NCBI GenBank assembly: GCA_029883965.1
Contig: JAOUIN010000072.1
Coordinates: 1 to 9,965, forward strand
DNA length: 9,965 nucleotides
Source: Betaproteobacteria bacterium
GTDB lineage: Bacteria > Pseudomonadota > Gammaproteobacteria > Burkholderiales > SG8-41
Direction: 5' to 3'
This document shows positions 1 through 6,451 of this stretch, piece by piece. The position numbers were made by a program, and so were the translations under genes. A model generated the notes under the pieces. That model was not told the origin of the DNA. It made no database searches and saw only the letters and a program-made list of their open reading frames with translations. The stretch's first letter is position 1. Each line of letters begins with the position of its first letter.

Positions 1-165
1 CGCCGACAAACCGAGATAGTCCTTGACGAAAAAAGTGCCGACGATGCCGGTGAGACCGGAAATGCCCGCGGCCATGTACACCATCAGCGGCGGCAGGAAG
101 GACAGGCGCATTTCCCGTCCGAGTTCGAAAATGTTGCGGTCCAGCCAGCGCCATAGCAGAGTCAT
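1..165 (-). CDS. Membrane transporter, MFS/BT1-like, N-terminal part only
   Basis: The gene starts at the ATG at 165 and runs off the left edge, so only 55 residues are visible. After a charged, amphipathic first 20 residues (MTLLWRWLDRN, then ELGREMRLS) there is a hydrophobic segment, about residues 24-47, containing LPPLMVYMAAGISGLTGIVG and then FFVKDYLGLSA. The positive charge before the first membrane span and the Gly-rich turn fit the first helix of a major facilitator transporter of the folate/biopterin (BT1) or PucC/AmpG-like kind. The substrate cannot be read from this fragment. It is transcribed in the same direction as the AmmeMemoRadiSam operon upstream, but a perfect -10 hexamer just before its ATG suggests its own promoter. 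The family call rests on general resemblance of a short fragment; another multi-pass membrane protein is possible. Confidence 0.6.
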   Translation of the reverse strand, partial: MTLLWRWLDRNIFELGREMRLSFLPPLMVYMAAGISGLTGIVGTFFVKDYLGLSA

Positions 166-170
166 GATCT

Positions 171-176
171 ATTATA
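171..176 (-). promoter_or_regulatory. Consensus -10 element (TATAAT) abutting the transporter ATG
   Basis: On the minus strand a perfect TATAAT lies only five bases before the ATG at 165. Upstream of it is an A+T-rich tract (about 178-210), unusual in this GC-rich window, but no good -35 match at 16-18 bp. Standard spacing would put the transcription start on or beside the ATG, implying a leaderless mRNA or a true start further inside the gene (for example Met20). The rest of the 166-261 gap holds only a short CCCGG/CCGGG hairpin at 210-224 without a T run, so I do not call a terminator for the radical SAM gene. Confidence 0.45.
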
Positions 177-261
177 ACCTGTTGTTTTTATTTAATATTT
201 CTTTATTTCCCGGGACTCCGGGCAGCCCGTGCTGCGACGGCGGCTGATGACAGCCCGGGGT

Positions 262-1371
262 TCAGGGCTGATGGATCGCGATGGGAACGCGCCGTGGACC
301 GAAGGCGCCGGTGTAGCGTTCGAAGCGGCCGGCAACCGCCGTGCCGCATTCCGGGCAGCGGCCATCCGGCAGCAACCGGTAATCGTCAATGCGGTACCAG
401 TCGCGCAGGATCAGCGGGGTATGGCATGACGGGCAGTACGTCGCGCCACCGCGTTCGTCGTGGACATTGCCGGTATAGACGTATTTGATTCCGGCATCGA
501 GCGCGATCTGCCGCGCGCGGGTCAATGTGGCTGCCGGCGTCGCCGGAATGCCCTTCATCTTGTAGTCCGGATGAAAGGCCGAGTAGTGCACCGGTACATC
601 AGGCCCGAGCTCGCGTGCAATCCAGCGGGCGGCTGCATGCAATTCGTCGTCCGAGTCATTCCTGCCCGGGATCAGCAATGTCGTGATTTCCAGCCAGACA
701 TCCGTTTCGTGTTTCAGGTAAGTCAGCGTGTCCAGTACGGATTGCAGATGTGCGCCGCATTGCCTGATGTAGAACTCGTCGGTGAATGCCTTCAGATCGA
801 CGTTGGCTGCATCCATTTTGGCGAAGAACTCGCGGCGCGGCACGTCATGGATATAGCCGGCGGTGACGGCCACAGTTTTGATGTCGCGCGCGTGGCAGGC
901 GTCGGCGACGTCCATCGCGTACTCGGCAAAAATCACCGGATCGTTGTAGGTAAAGGCGACGCTTTTTGCACCCGCTTTCTCCGCGGCCCGCGCGATGGCC
1001 TCCGGCGAGGCCTCGTCCATCAGGCGATCCATGTCGCGCGACTTGCTGATGTCCCAGTTCTGGCAGAACTTGCATGCGAGGTTGCAGCCCGCGGTGCCGA
1101 ACGACAGGATGCTGGATCCGGGGTAAAAATGATTCAGCGGTTTTTTCTCGACCGGATCGATGCAGAATCCCGAAGAGCGGCCGTACGTGGTCAGCACCAT
1201 GGTGTCGCCGCTGCGCTGGCGTACGAAGCAGGCACCGCGCTGGCCTTCGTGCAAACGGCAGTCACGGGGGCACAGGTCGCACTGCATGCGGCCGTCTTCC
1301 AGCAGGTGCCACCACCGCGCCGGATATCCGGCGGCAGTGTCATCCATGGTCTTTACGGGTACGTCGGTCAT
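262..1371 (-). CDS. AmmeMemoRadiSam system radical SAM enzyme
   Basis: This is a radical SAM protein of the PflA-like (formate-lyase-activating-related) class, third gene of a memo-AMMECR1-radical SAM operon. From the ATG at 1371 it has 369 residues. The 4Fe-4S motif C-x3-C-x2-C is CNLACKFC (Cys96, 100, 103), preceded by SFGTAG and followed by QNW, as in this subfamily. Ahead of it is an extra Cys cluster (31, 34, 38, 48) in CDLCPRDC and GQRGAC. Near the C-terminus two CxxC pairs (313/316 and 339/342) look like a zinc ribbon or auxiliary metal site. The family usually ranges about 330-380 residues, so length is normal. A GTG at 1395 would add eight residues and overlap AMMECR1 by 17 bp; ATG at 1347 is a third option. 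I prefer 1371, seven bases after the AMMECR1 stop. The substrate is unknown for the family; anaerobic SAM cleavage chemistry is expected from the cluster motif. Confidence 0.9.
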   Translation of the reverse strand: MTDVPVKTMDDTAAGYPARWWHLLEDGRMQCDLCPRDCRLHEGQRGACFVRQRSGDTMVLTTYGRSSGFCIDPVEKKPLNHFYPGSSILSFGTAGCNLACKFCQNWDISKSRDMDRLMDEASPEAIARAAEKAGAKSVAFTYNDPVIFAEYAMDVADACHARDIKTVAVTAGYIHDVPRREFFAKMDAANVDLKAFTDEFYIRQCGAHLQSVLDTLTYLKHETDVWLEITTLLIPGRNDSDDELHAAARWIARELGPDVPVHYSAFHPDYKMKGIPATPAATLTRARQIALDAGIKYVYTGNVHDERGGATYCPSCHTPLILRDWYRIDDYRLLPDGRCPECGTAVAGRFERYTGAFGPRRVPIAIHQP

Positions 1372-1378
1372 GTGCGGT

Positions 1379-1930
1379 TCAATGATCGTCCTCACGCCAT
1401 TTCGACACCGTATAGCGCGAGAGTTTCACATCGCTGCTCCAGAAATCCGGCGGCAGGCCGGCTTTGTATTTGAGTTGTGCCAGGAATTCGGTGCGATCCG
1501 GCAACTGCTCCCAGACTTGCGGCAGGAAAGTGCTGCGGTGATGGCCGTACTCGAAAATGACGCCATCGATATCCGGCCGCAGTTGTGCCAGCGCTCCTGC
1601 TTCGTCGTCCCAGGCCAGGTGTTCGGCCGGGGACAGCAGCGAGACCTCGATCCTGACGGCGGTGAATTCATCGTCGGTCAGCGGCTTGAAGCGCGGGTCT
1701 CGGAACGCTGCGGCGACCGCGTTCGCGGTGACGTCGTCGGCCAGCGGCCGGTGCGCGGCGAGCGTGCCGATGCAGCCGCGCAACCGGCCATCCTGTGTCA
1801 GCGTGACGAAAGTGGCGCCGGGTGCATGCAGCCATTCGGCATCCGCGGTCGCCGTCGGGTTTTGTCCGAGCTCGCGGCCTATGGCCGAACGCGCCAGCGG
1901 TACCAGTATGCGACCGGCTTCAGTGTTCAT
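1379..1930 (-). CDS. AMMECR1-domain protein (AmmeMemoRadiSam system protein A)
   Basis: A 183-residue AMMECR1-family protein, the bacterial relative of human AMMECR1. The family hallmark LRGCIGTL is at residues 50-57 with the invariant Cys53. Also present are FRDPRF (76-81) and IEVSLLSP (94-101), both typical conserved blocks. No signal peptide or membrane segment is visible, so it is probably cytosolic. The reading frame is open back to a TTG at 1972, but the ATG at 1930 is chosen because it gives the normal family length and overlaps the end of the memo-like gene by 11 bp (ATGAACACTGA), a sign of translational coupling. The molecular function of AMMECR1 is not established; a nucleic-acid or RNA-related role has been proposed on comparative grounds. 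Its sandwich position between memo and the radical SAM gene argues that the three act together. Confidence 0.9.
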   Translation of the reverse strand: MNTEAGRILVPLARSAIGRELGQNPTATADAEWLHAPGATFVTLTQDGRLRGCIGTLAAHRPLADDVTANAVAAAFRDPRFKPLTDDEFTAVRIEVSLLSPAEHLAWDDEAGALAQLRPDIDGVIFEYGHHRSTFLPQVWEQLPDRTEFLAQLKYKAGLPPDFWSSDVKLSRYTVSKWREDDH

Positions 1931-2744
1931 GGCGCGCGGGCTCACGAAACGCGAAGGATGCGTAACCGACAACGCGGTCCTTGTCGCCGCAGGTATCGCC
2001 GGAATTGCACAAATCGATCAATTCGGATTCGAGGCCCAGTTCGCGGGCGAGCAGCGTCAGGCCGCACACCGGTGTGGCGCCGCAGGCCTGCGCGTGATCG
2101 AGATCGGTGCGCAATTCCAGGATCGCCGCTGCTGTCGACCGGTCCAGCGCCTGCGCATCGGCATAACGATGAAAATGCGACAGGTCGGAGCTGATGATGA
2201 CCAGTGTCTCGTCGCCGCCCCACAGCCGGCGCAACACCTGTGCGACTTCGGCTGCGCTGGCGTCCCCGACGGCGAGGGGAATCAGCGTGAAATCTCCGAG
2301 GACGGTCTGCAGGAACGGCAGGTGCACTTCGAGTGAATGTTCCCTGGCGTGCGCGGCGTCGCTGATGACGACTTGCGGCAGGTCGCGCAATGCGGCCATC
2401 GCCGGACGGTCCAGCGGAATATCGCCCAGCGGGGTGCGAAAGCTGTCGACATCCGGCAGCGCCAGTCCGCGCACTGCAACCCGGTGGGTGGGGCCCAGCA
2501 GCACGACGCGGTGTATCCTGCTGCGCAGCGGTTGCAGCAATGCGTAGGCGCGCGCGGCGGTTGGCCCTGAATAAATGTAACCGGCATGCGGCACGATCAT
2601 GGCCTTGGGTGCCGCCCGTGGTGCGCCGCCTGCGGGAGCAGCAGCGAGCAGCGCGCCGACAGTTTGCTCGAGTTCGGCTGCCGCGGCCGGATAAAACAGG
2701 CCGGCGACGGCAGGCGGACGTATGGCGGGAGATTGATGTTCCAT
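1920..2744 (-). CDS. Memo-family protein (AmmeMemoRadiSam system protein B)
   Basis: A 274-residue Memo-family protein and first gene of the operon. Memo shares a fold with non-haem-iron class III extradiol dioxygenases. The expected residues are visible: VPHAGYIYSG with His53, GPTHRVAVRG with His87, EHSLEVHLPF with His136 and Glu139, SSDLSHFH with His190/His192, and CGATPVCGL with Cys227. Two His and a Cys in equivalent places form the metal or active-site pocket in human MEMO1, so the site looks intact. Start is the ATG at 2744, followed by the typical opening IRPPAVAGLFYP (residues 8-19). The upstream Shine-Dalgarno is weak (AGG two bases before the ATG). Cytosolic, no membrane segment. 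The reaction is unknown; metal binding is inferred from the conserved ligands. It is divergent from ispD across a 131-bp gap. Confidence 0.9.
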   Translation of the reverse strand: MEHQSPAIRPPAVAGLFYPAAAAELEQTVGALLAAAPAGGAPRAAPKAMIVPHAGYIYSGPTAARAYALLQPLRSRIHRVVLLGPTHRVAVRGLALPDVDSFRTPLGDIPLDRPAMAALRDLPQVVISDAAHAREHSLEVHLPFLQTVLGDFTLIPLAVGDASAAEVAQVLRRLWGGDETLVIISSDLSHFHRYADAQALDRSTAAAILELRTDLDHAQACGATPVCGLTLLARELGLESELIDLCNSGDTCGDKDRVVGYASFAFREPARHEH

Positions 2745-2826
2745 GCCTGTAGATGCGGGCGCAACAGTGCGCTATCAAGATGTTGTCGCAAAAACCCGGC
2801 GGTGTCATCGTCAGTAAGAGGGCCGC

Positions 2827-2835
2827 TGTTACAAT
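2827..2835 (+). promoter_or_regulatory. Extended -10 promoter candidate for ispD
   Basis: TGTTACAAT reads as an extended -10 (TGn-TACAAT) about 40 bp before the ispD ATG at 2876. No convincing -35 hexamer lies 16-18 bp upstream, which is tolerated by extended -10 promoters. On the opposite strand the overlapping bases 2831-2839 read TGGTATTGT, also an extended -10 shape and pointed at the memo-like gene. The two directions may therefore use the same few bases. Both are motif readings only. Confidence 0.4.
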
Positions 2836-2875
2836 ACCAAATAAAATCAGCACATTACGAAAAGTGTCCCCTGCG

Positions 2876-3568
2876 ATGCCGCGCTATATGGCCCTGATTC
2901 CTGCCGCCGGCAGCGGTTCCCGCATGGGTGCGGCAACGCCCAAGCAGTATGCGCAGCTCGCCGGAAAGCCGCTGATTCAGCACGCGGTGCAGCGCTTGTG
3001 CGCGCATCCGCAGATCGCCGAGGTGTTTGTCGTGCTGGCGCCGGGCGACAAGCGTTTCGGCACCTGTGACTGGAGTGTCTGCGGTGACAAGCTCACGGCG
3101 CTGTTCTGTGGCGGTGAGACGCGCGCGGCCACTGTGTACAACGGATTGCTTGCGGCCAACGATGCGATCGATGGCGCCGACTGGGTGCTGGTGCATGACG
3201 CGGCGCGGCCGTGTCTGCAATCGACAGACATTGACCGGTTGATTGCCGAAGTGGGCGACGATGACGTCGGCGGTCTGCTCGCGGTGCCGGTCGCTGATAC
3301 GCTGAAGCGTGCGAATGCCGTCGGCGAGGTGATGCAGACTGAGGCGCGCGAGAATTTGTGGCGTGCGCAGACGCCGCAGATGTTCCGTTACCGGGTGCTG
3401 CTCGAGGCGCTGCGTCGCGCGGATATCGCCGCGGTTACCGATGAGGCGAGCGCGGTCGAGCAAACGGGGGCCAGGCCCAGGCTGGTGCGGGGCAGTTCAG
3501 GCAATCTGAAAGTCACCTATCCTGAAGACATGGCATTGGCGGAACTGATACTGAAAGCGGCGGGCTGA
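2876..3568 (+). CDS. ispD: 2-C-methyl-D-erythritol 4-phosphate cytidylyltransferase
   Basis: This enzyme transfers CMP from CTP to 2-C-methyl-D-erythritol 4-phosphate, the third step of the MEP isoprenoid pathway, in the cytosol. From the ATG at 2876 the protein has 230 residues, the usual IspD length. The CTP-binding loop IPAAGSGSRMG with TPKQY gives Arg16 and Lys23. LVHDAARP (105-112) contains the metal-site Asp108. VPVADTLKR (138-145), AQTPQMFR (164-171) and VTDEAS (187-192) are the later family signatures, and Lys212 in NLKVTYPEDM completes the substrate site. The frame stays open upstream to 2753, but those 41 residues match nothing in the family and lie over the promoter region. It overlaps ispF by one base (TGATG), so the two are co-translated. 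Confidence 0.96.
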   Translation: MPRYMALIPAAGSGSRMGAATPKQYAQLAGKPLIQHAVQRLCAHPQIAEVFVVLAPGDKRFGTCDWSVCGDKLTALFCGGETRAATVYNGLLAANDAIDGADWVLVHDAARPCLQSTDIDRLIAEVGDDDVGGLLAVPVADTLKRANAVGEVMQTEARENLWRAQTPQMFRYRVLLEALRRADIAAVTDEASAVEQTGARPRLVRGSSGNLKVTYPEDMALAELILKAAG

Positions 3569-4071
3569 TGATGCGGATCGGACAGGGGTTCGACGTGCAC
3601 GCACTGGTGGCAGGGCGCAAGCTGATCATTGGCGGGGTGGACATTCCGTTCGACCGCGGTCTGGCCGGCCATTCGGATGCGGACGTGCTGTTGCATGCCC
3701 TATGTGATGCGCTGCTCGGTGCCGCGGGTCTGGGCGACATCGGCCGGCATTTTCCCGATACCGATCCGCGATACCAGGGCATCGACAGCCGCGAACTGGT
3801 GCGTGCGGTGGTGCGCTTGCTGAGTGAGCACAACTACGTAGTCGGCAATGTCGACGCAACGATCATCGCCCAGGCGCCCAGAATGGCGCCGCACATAACG
3901 GCCATGCGTGCGAACATTGCCGCCGACCTCGATGTGTCGGAGGGCTGCGTCAACATCAAGGCCAAGACGGCGGAGCGGCTGGGTTTCGTCGGCCGCGGCG
4001 AAGGCATCGTCGCCGAGGCGGTAGTGTTGCTGGCGCTGCGTGACGCCGATGACGGCGGATCCGGCGACTGA
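3568..4071 (+). CDS. ispF: 2-C-methyl-D-erythritol 2,4-cyclodiphosphate synthase
   Basis: IspF cyclises CDP-methylerythritol 2-phosphate to methylerythritol cyclodiphosphate with release of CMP, two steps after IspD; the intervening kinase IspE is not in this window. The protein has 167 residues (166 if the second of two adjacent ATG codons, at 3571, is used; that version opens exactly like the E. coli enzyme, MRIGxGFDVH). Metal ligands are Asp9, His11 and His43. Other signatures are GHSDADV (34-40), the GDIGRHFPDTDP block, NVDATIIAQAP, and the C-terminal GFVGRGEGI with VKAKT-like NIKAKTAERLGF before it. All expected catalytic residues are present. The start overlaps the ispD stop, and the next gene follows after six bases, so ispD-ispF-thpR form one transcription unit. 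Confidence 0.97.
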   Translation: MMRIGQGFDVHALVAGRKLIIGGVDIPFDRGLAGHSDADVLLHALCDALLGAAGLGDIGRHFPDTDPRYQGIDSRELVRAVVRLLSEHNYVVGNVDATIIAQAPRMAPHITAMRANIAADLDVSEGCVNIKAKTAERLGFVGRGEGIVAEAVVLLALRDADDGGSGD

Positions 4072-4077
4072 ACTCGC

Positions 4078-4635
4078 ATGAGTGCCGTGCCCGCGCACGG
4101 TCTGCAGCGGTTGTTTTTCGCGCTGTGGCCGGACGATGAGTTGCGCGCCGCACTAGCCGCAGCAGCCGGCACCCTGCGCAGGGCCTGCGGCGGCAGGGCT
4201 GTGCCGTCGCGCAATCTGCATATGACGCTGGCTTTTCTCGGCAATGTGCCTGCTGCGCGGTTGCCGGAATTGCAGGCCATCGCCGCAGGACTCGCGGCTC
4301 AATCCTTTGTATTGACGCTGAACCGCATCGGCTGGTGGCGGGCGCAACGCCTGGTCTGGGCCGGGACGGAGCGATGCCCGCATGATCTTGAAGCGTTGGC
4401 GGTTGCGCTCGCCGGGCGCCTGCAGGCCGGGGGCTTTCGCACCGAAGAGCGCCGGTTCGTGCCGCATGTGACGCTATTGCGCGATGCGGGCAGAGCGCCA
4501 GAGCCGGCGACGTTGCAGTCGCTGGCCTGGCGACCGGCGCAGTTCGTGCTGGTGCGCTCCGTGCCGGCAGCGCGCAGTGTCAACTACCGGATTCTGTCGA
4601 AGTGGCCGCTGCGGGCGATGTCCGCGGGCCTATAA
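4078..4635 (+). CDS. thpR: RNA 2',3'-cyclic phosphodiesterase (2H family, LigT-like)
   Basis: A 185-residue member of the 2H phosphoesterase superfamily, which opens RNA 2',3'-cyclic phosphates to 2'-phosphomonoesters and in vitro can reversibly join 2'-5' RNA ends. Both catalytic H-x-T motifs are present: His48-Met-Thr50 in NLHMTLAFLG and His130-Val-Thr132 in PHVTLLRD. The opening RLFFALWPDDELRAAL is typical of the ThpR/LigT family, and length is normal. Start ATG at 4078 lies six bases after the ispF stop, with no clear Shine-Dalgarno, suggesting translational coupling to ispF. The link to isoprenoid genes looks like operon convenience rather than shared function. Confidence 0.92.
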   Translation: MSAVPAHGLQRLFFALWPDDELRAALAAAAGTLRRACGGRAVPSRNLHMTLAFLGNVPAARLPELQAIAAGLAAQSFVLTLNRIGWWRAQRLVWAGTERCPHDLEALAVALAGRLQAGGFRTEERRFVPHVTLLRDAGRAPEPATLQSLAWRPAQFVLVRSVPAARSVNYRILSKWPLRAMSAGL

Positions 4636-4636
4636 T
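4631..4636 (+). promoter_or_regulatory. Perfect TATAAT overlapping the thpR stop, possible promoter for the cNMP-domain gene
   Basis: TATAAT covers the thpR stop codon (TAA, 4633-4635). A start about seven bases downstream would give a ~19-nt leader that includes AGGA (4648-4651) before the ATG at 4662. Upstream sequence is GC-rich coding DNA without a recognisable -35, so activity is uncertain; it could be an internal promoter that lets the next gene be expressed separately from ispD-ispF-thpR. Confidence 0.35.
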
Positions 4637-4661
4637 CCTTCCTTTACAGGATTTTAAAGAA

Positions 4662-5150
4662 ATGCGCGACATGGACGGTGCTGATTGGGTTTCGGTGTTT
4701 ACGCGCTTGGATCCGGGCCGTGCCAGTCCCGATGCGCTGGCGTTGTCGCACTGGAACGACGAGCAATGGCGCAAGCTGCTGTCGCATACCAGCCCGCGGC
4801 CTTTTCGCGCGAACGAGGTGGTGATTCAGCGCGGCGGAACGGATCGTGCGCTGTATCTGGTTACGGCGGGTTCGCTCGAGGTTGGCGTGACGCAGGTGGA
4901 CGGCGTCAGCATGACTTCGCTCGCGCGCATCGGTGCCGGCAGCGTGCTCGGCGAGCAATCCTTTTTTGACAATCAGCCGCGCTCGGCCACGGTGTGGGCG
5001 GTGACGGAGGGTACGTTGCTGTTATTGTCGTTCGATTCTTTCTCGAAGTTCGGTGAAGCCGAGCCTGCGCTGGCACGTGATTTCCTGTTTGCGATGGGCC
5101 GCGTACTGTCGATCCGGCTGCGCAATACGTCGTTTCGCCTGCGGCGCTAA
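4662..5150 (+). CDS. Stand-alone cyclic nucleotide-binding domain protein
   Basis: A 162-residue protein made almost only of a Crp-type cyclic nucleotide-binding beta-barrel (about residues 45-150). There is no helix-turn-helix, kinase or membrane domain. The phosphate-binding cassette GSVLGEQSFFDNQPRSATV (93-111) keeps Gly97-Glu98 and Arg107-Ser-Ala, the residues that in cAMP receptors hold the ribose and the cyclic phosphate, so ligand binding is plausible. RALYLVTAGSLEV (62-74) is the conserved beta-strand and turn ahead of it. The frame is open upstream to 4602, inside thpR; ATG 4662 is preferred because AGGA lies 10 bases before it. ATG 4671 is an alternative. Its tail ends inside the stop of the convergent kinase gene. 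Partner and output are unknown; proteins of this form may act by protein-protein contact. Confidence 0.8.
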   Translation: MRDMDGADWVSVFTRLDPGRASPDALALSHWNDEQWRKLLSHTSPRPFRANEVVIQRGGTDRALYLVTAGSLEVGVTQVDGVSMTSLARIGAGSVLGEQSFFDNQPRSATVWAVTEGTLLLLSFDSFSKFGEAEPALARDFLFAMGRVLSIRLRNTSFRLRR

Positions 5151-6442
5151 ATTTCCACGCGGGCGCGCAGGCCGCCGCCATCGCGCGGCAGCAGCCGGAT
5201 TGCGCCCCCGTGCAGGCGGGCAATGCGGTCGACGATGGCCAGCCCCAATCCGGTGCCGCTGGTGGAGCGTGCGCTGTTCATGCGCGTAAACGGCTGCAGC
5301 ATGCGCGCTGTCTCTGTTTGCGGAATGCCGGGACCGCGGTCGAGGACTTCGATATAGGTGATCGGGCCGTTGCGGCCGGTTTTCACATCCACGGTGCCAT
5401 TGCCGTGGCGCAGGGCGTTGTCGATAAGGTTGGCCAGCAGGCGCTGCATGGCCTGACGGCGCAGCGGCAGGGGCGGCAAAGTGGCCGTTTCCAGGCGCAC
5501 GTCCTTGCCGTTGCGGGTATAACGTTCAACCACTGCGCTTGCCAGCGCGTTCAGGTCGGCATCGGCAGCAATCTGCTCGGCATCGACCGGTCGCGCGAAA
5601 TCGAGGAACTGGCTGATCGCAACATCGATGTCTCCGATATCCTGCGCCACGCCGGCCTTGAGATCGGCGGCGCCGTGATCATCCAGCATTTCGAGGGCCA
5701 GGCGGATGCGCGACAGCGGTGTGCGCAGGTCGTGCGATACCCCCGCAAGCAGCAACGCGCGTTCTTCGTCCTGGCGCTGGATGTCTGCGGCCATCTGGTT
5801 GAACGCGTGCGCCAGTGTACGGATTTCGGCGGGGCCGGCTTCGGTGACCTGTGGCGGCATGGTGCCGCGCCCGAGTTGTTCCGCCGCGCGCGTGAGTTCG
5901 CGCAGCGGCCGGTTGATGCGCGCGACCACGAGGAATGCGCCGATGACGGCAAGCACCAGGACCAGAGCGCCCCAGCCGATCCAGCGCAATGGTTCGTCAC
6001 GTTCGATACGCGAGCGCGGTAGCGATACCCAGTATTCATCGGCGTCGATGCGAAAGCTCACCCACACGCCGCTCACGCCTTCGCGCTCGAGGGCGAGCCG
6101 CGTATCCGGTCCGAGGCGCTCCCGCAATTGCGTCTGCATGATCCGCAGGAACGGCCGGTCGGGCAGGGCGGGGACCTTTTCAGATGCGTTGCCGGCGTAA
6201 ACCTGTATGCCTTCGCGTTGCGCCAGCTCGTCAAGCAGCGCAAAACGGCGTCCGGCATCAGCAGTGACCAGGGCGGCACGCGTCAGGTTTACCACGCTGA
6301 CCACCTGCTGTGCCGCCTGCAGAGCGCGCGGCTCGACTTCGGAGGCGCGGAAAATCTGCAGCCAGGCGAGGTGGGCGACGACCAGCAGCGCGGCGATCAG
6401 CAGCACGCTGCGCCACAGGAGCGTGCGCGGCCACAGCGTCAT
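5147..6442 (-). CDS. envZ: Sensor histidine kinase, EnvZ-type
   Basis: A 431-residue membrane sensor kinase paired with the OmpR-type regulator. Membrane span 1 is about residues 9-28 and span 2 about 155-174, enclosing a ~125-residue periplasmic sensor region. A HAMP linker follows (about 175-227). The H-box SHDLRTPLSR places the phospho-accepting His at 237. The ATP-binding domain shows the N-box LLANLIDNALRHG (Asn342), G1 DRGPGIP (368-374), an F-box QPFTRMN and G2 GTGLGLAIV (396-404). Everything needed for autophosphorylation is present. Start ATG at 6442 is nine bases after the ompR stop, with no strong Shine-Dalgarno. The envZ name reflects architecture and gene order; the sensed signal is not known and may differ from E. 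coli. The stop overlaps that of the convergent cNMP-domain gene. Confidence 0.88.
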   Translation of the reverse strand: MTLWPRTLLWRSVLLIAALLVVAHLAWLQIFRASEVEPRALQAAQQVVSVVNLTRAALVTADAGRRFALLDELAQREGIQVYAGNASEKVPALPDRPFLRIMQTQLRERLGPDTRLALEREGVSGVWVSFRIDADEYWVSLPRSRIERDEPLRWIGWGALVLVLAVIGAFLVVARINRPLRELTRAAEQLGRGTMPPQVTEAGPAEIRTLAHAFNQMAADIQRQDEERALLLAGVSHDLRTPLSRIRLALEMLDDHGAADLKAGVAQDIGDIDVAISQFLDFARPVDAEQIAADADLNALASAVVERYTRNGKDVRLETATLPPLPLRRQAMQRLLANLIDNALRHGNGTVDVKTGRNGPITYIEVLDRGPGIPQTETARMLQPFTRMNSARSTSGTGLGLAIVDRIARLHGGAIRLLPRDGGGLRARVEI

Positions 6443-6451
6443 GCGGCCGGC

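Noticed and set aside
210..224. CCCGG-GACT-CCGGG hairpin as a terminator for the radical SAM gene
   Set aside because: The stem is only 5 bp and is not followed by a T run on the minus strand.
460..1473. Long rightward open frame (337 codons) opposite the radical SAM gene
   Set aside because: It is a shadow of the leftward gene in GC-rich DNA: no domain is recognisable, while the opposite strand has an intact Fe-S motif and family-wide conserved blocks.
1160..2336. Two long rightward frames opposite AMMECR1 and memo
   Set aside because: Low-complexity Arg/Ala/Cys-rich translations without motifs; the reverse strand carries clear AMMECR1 and Memo signatures.
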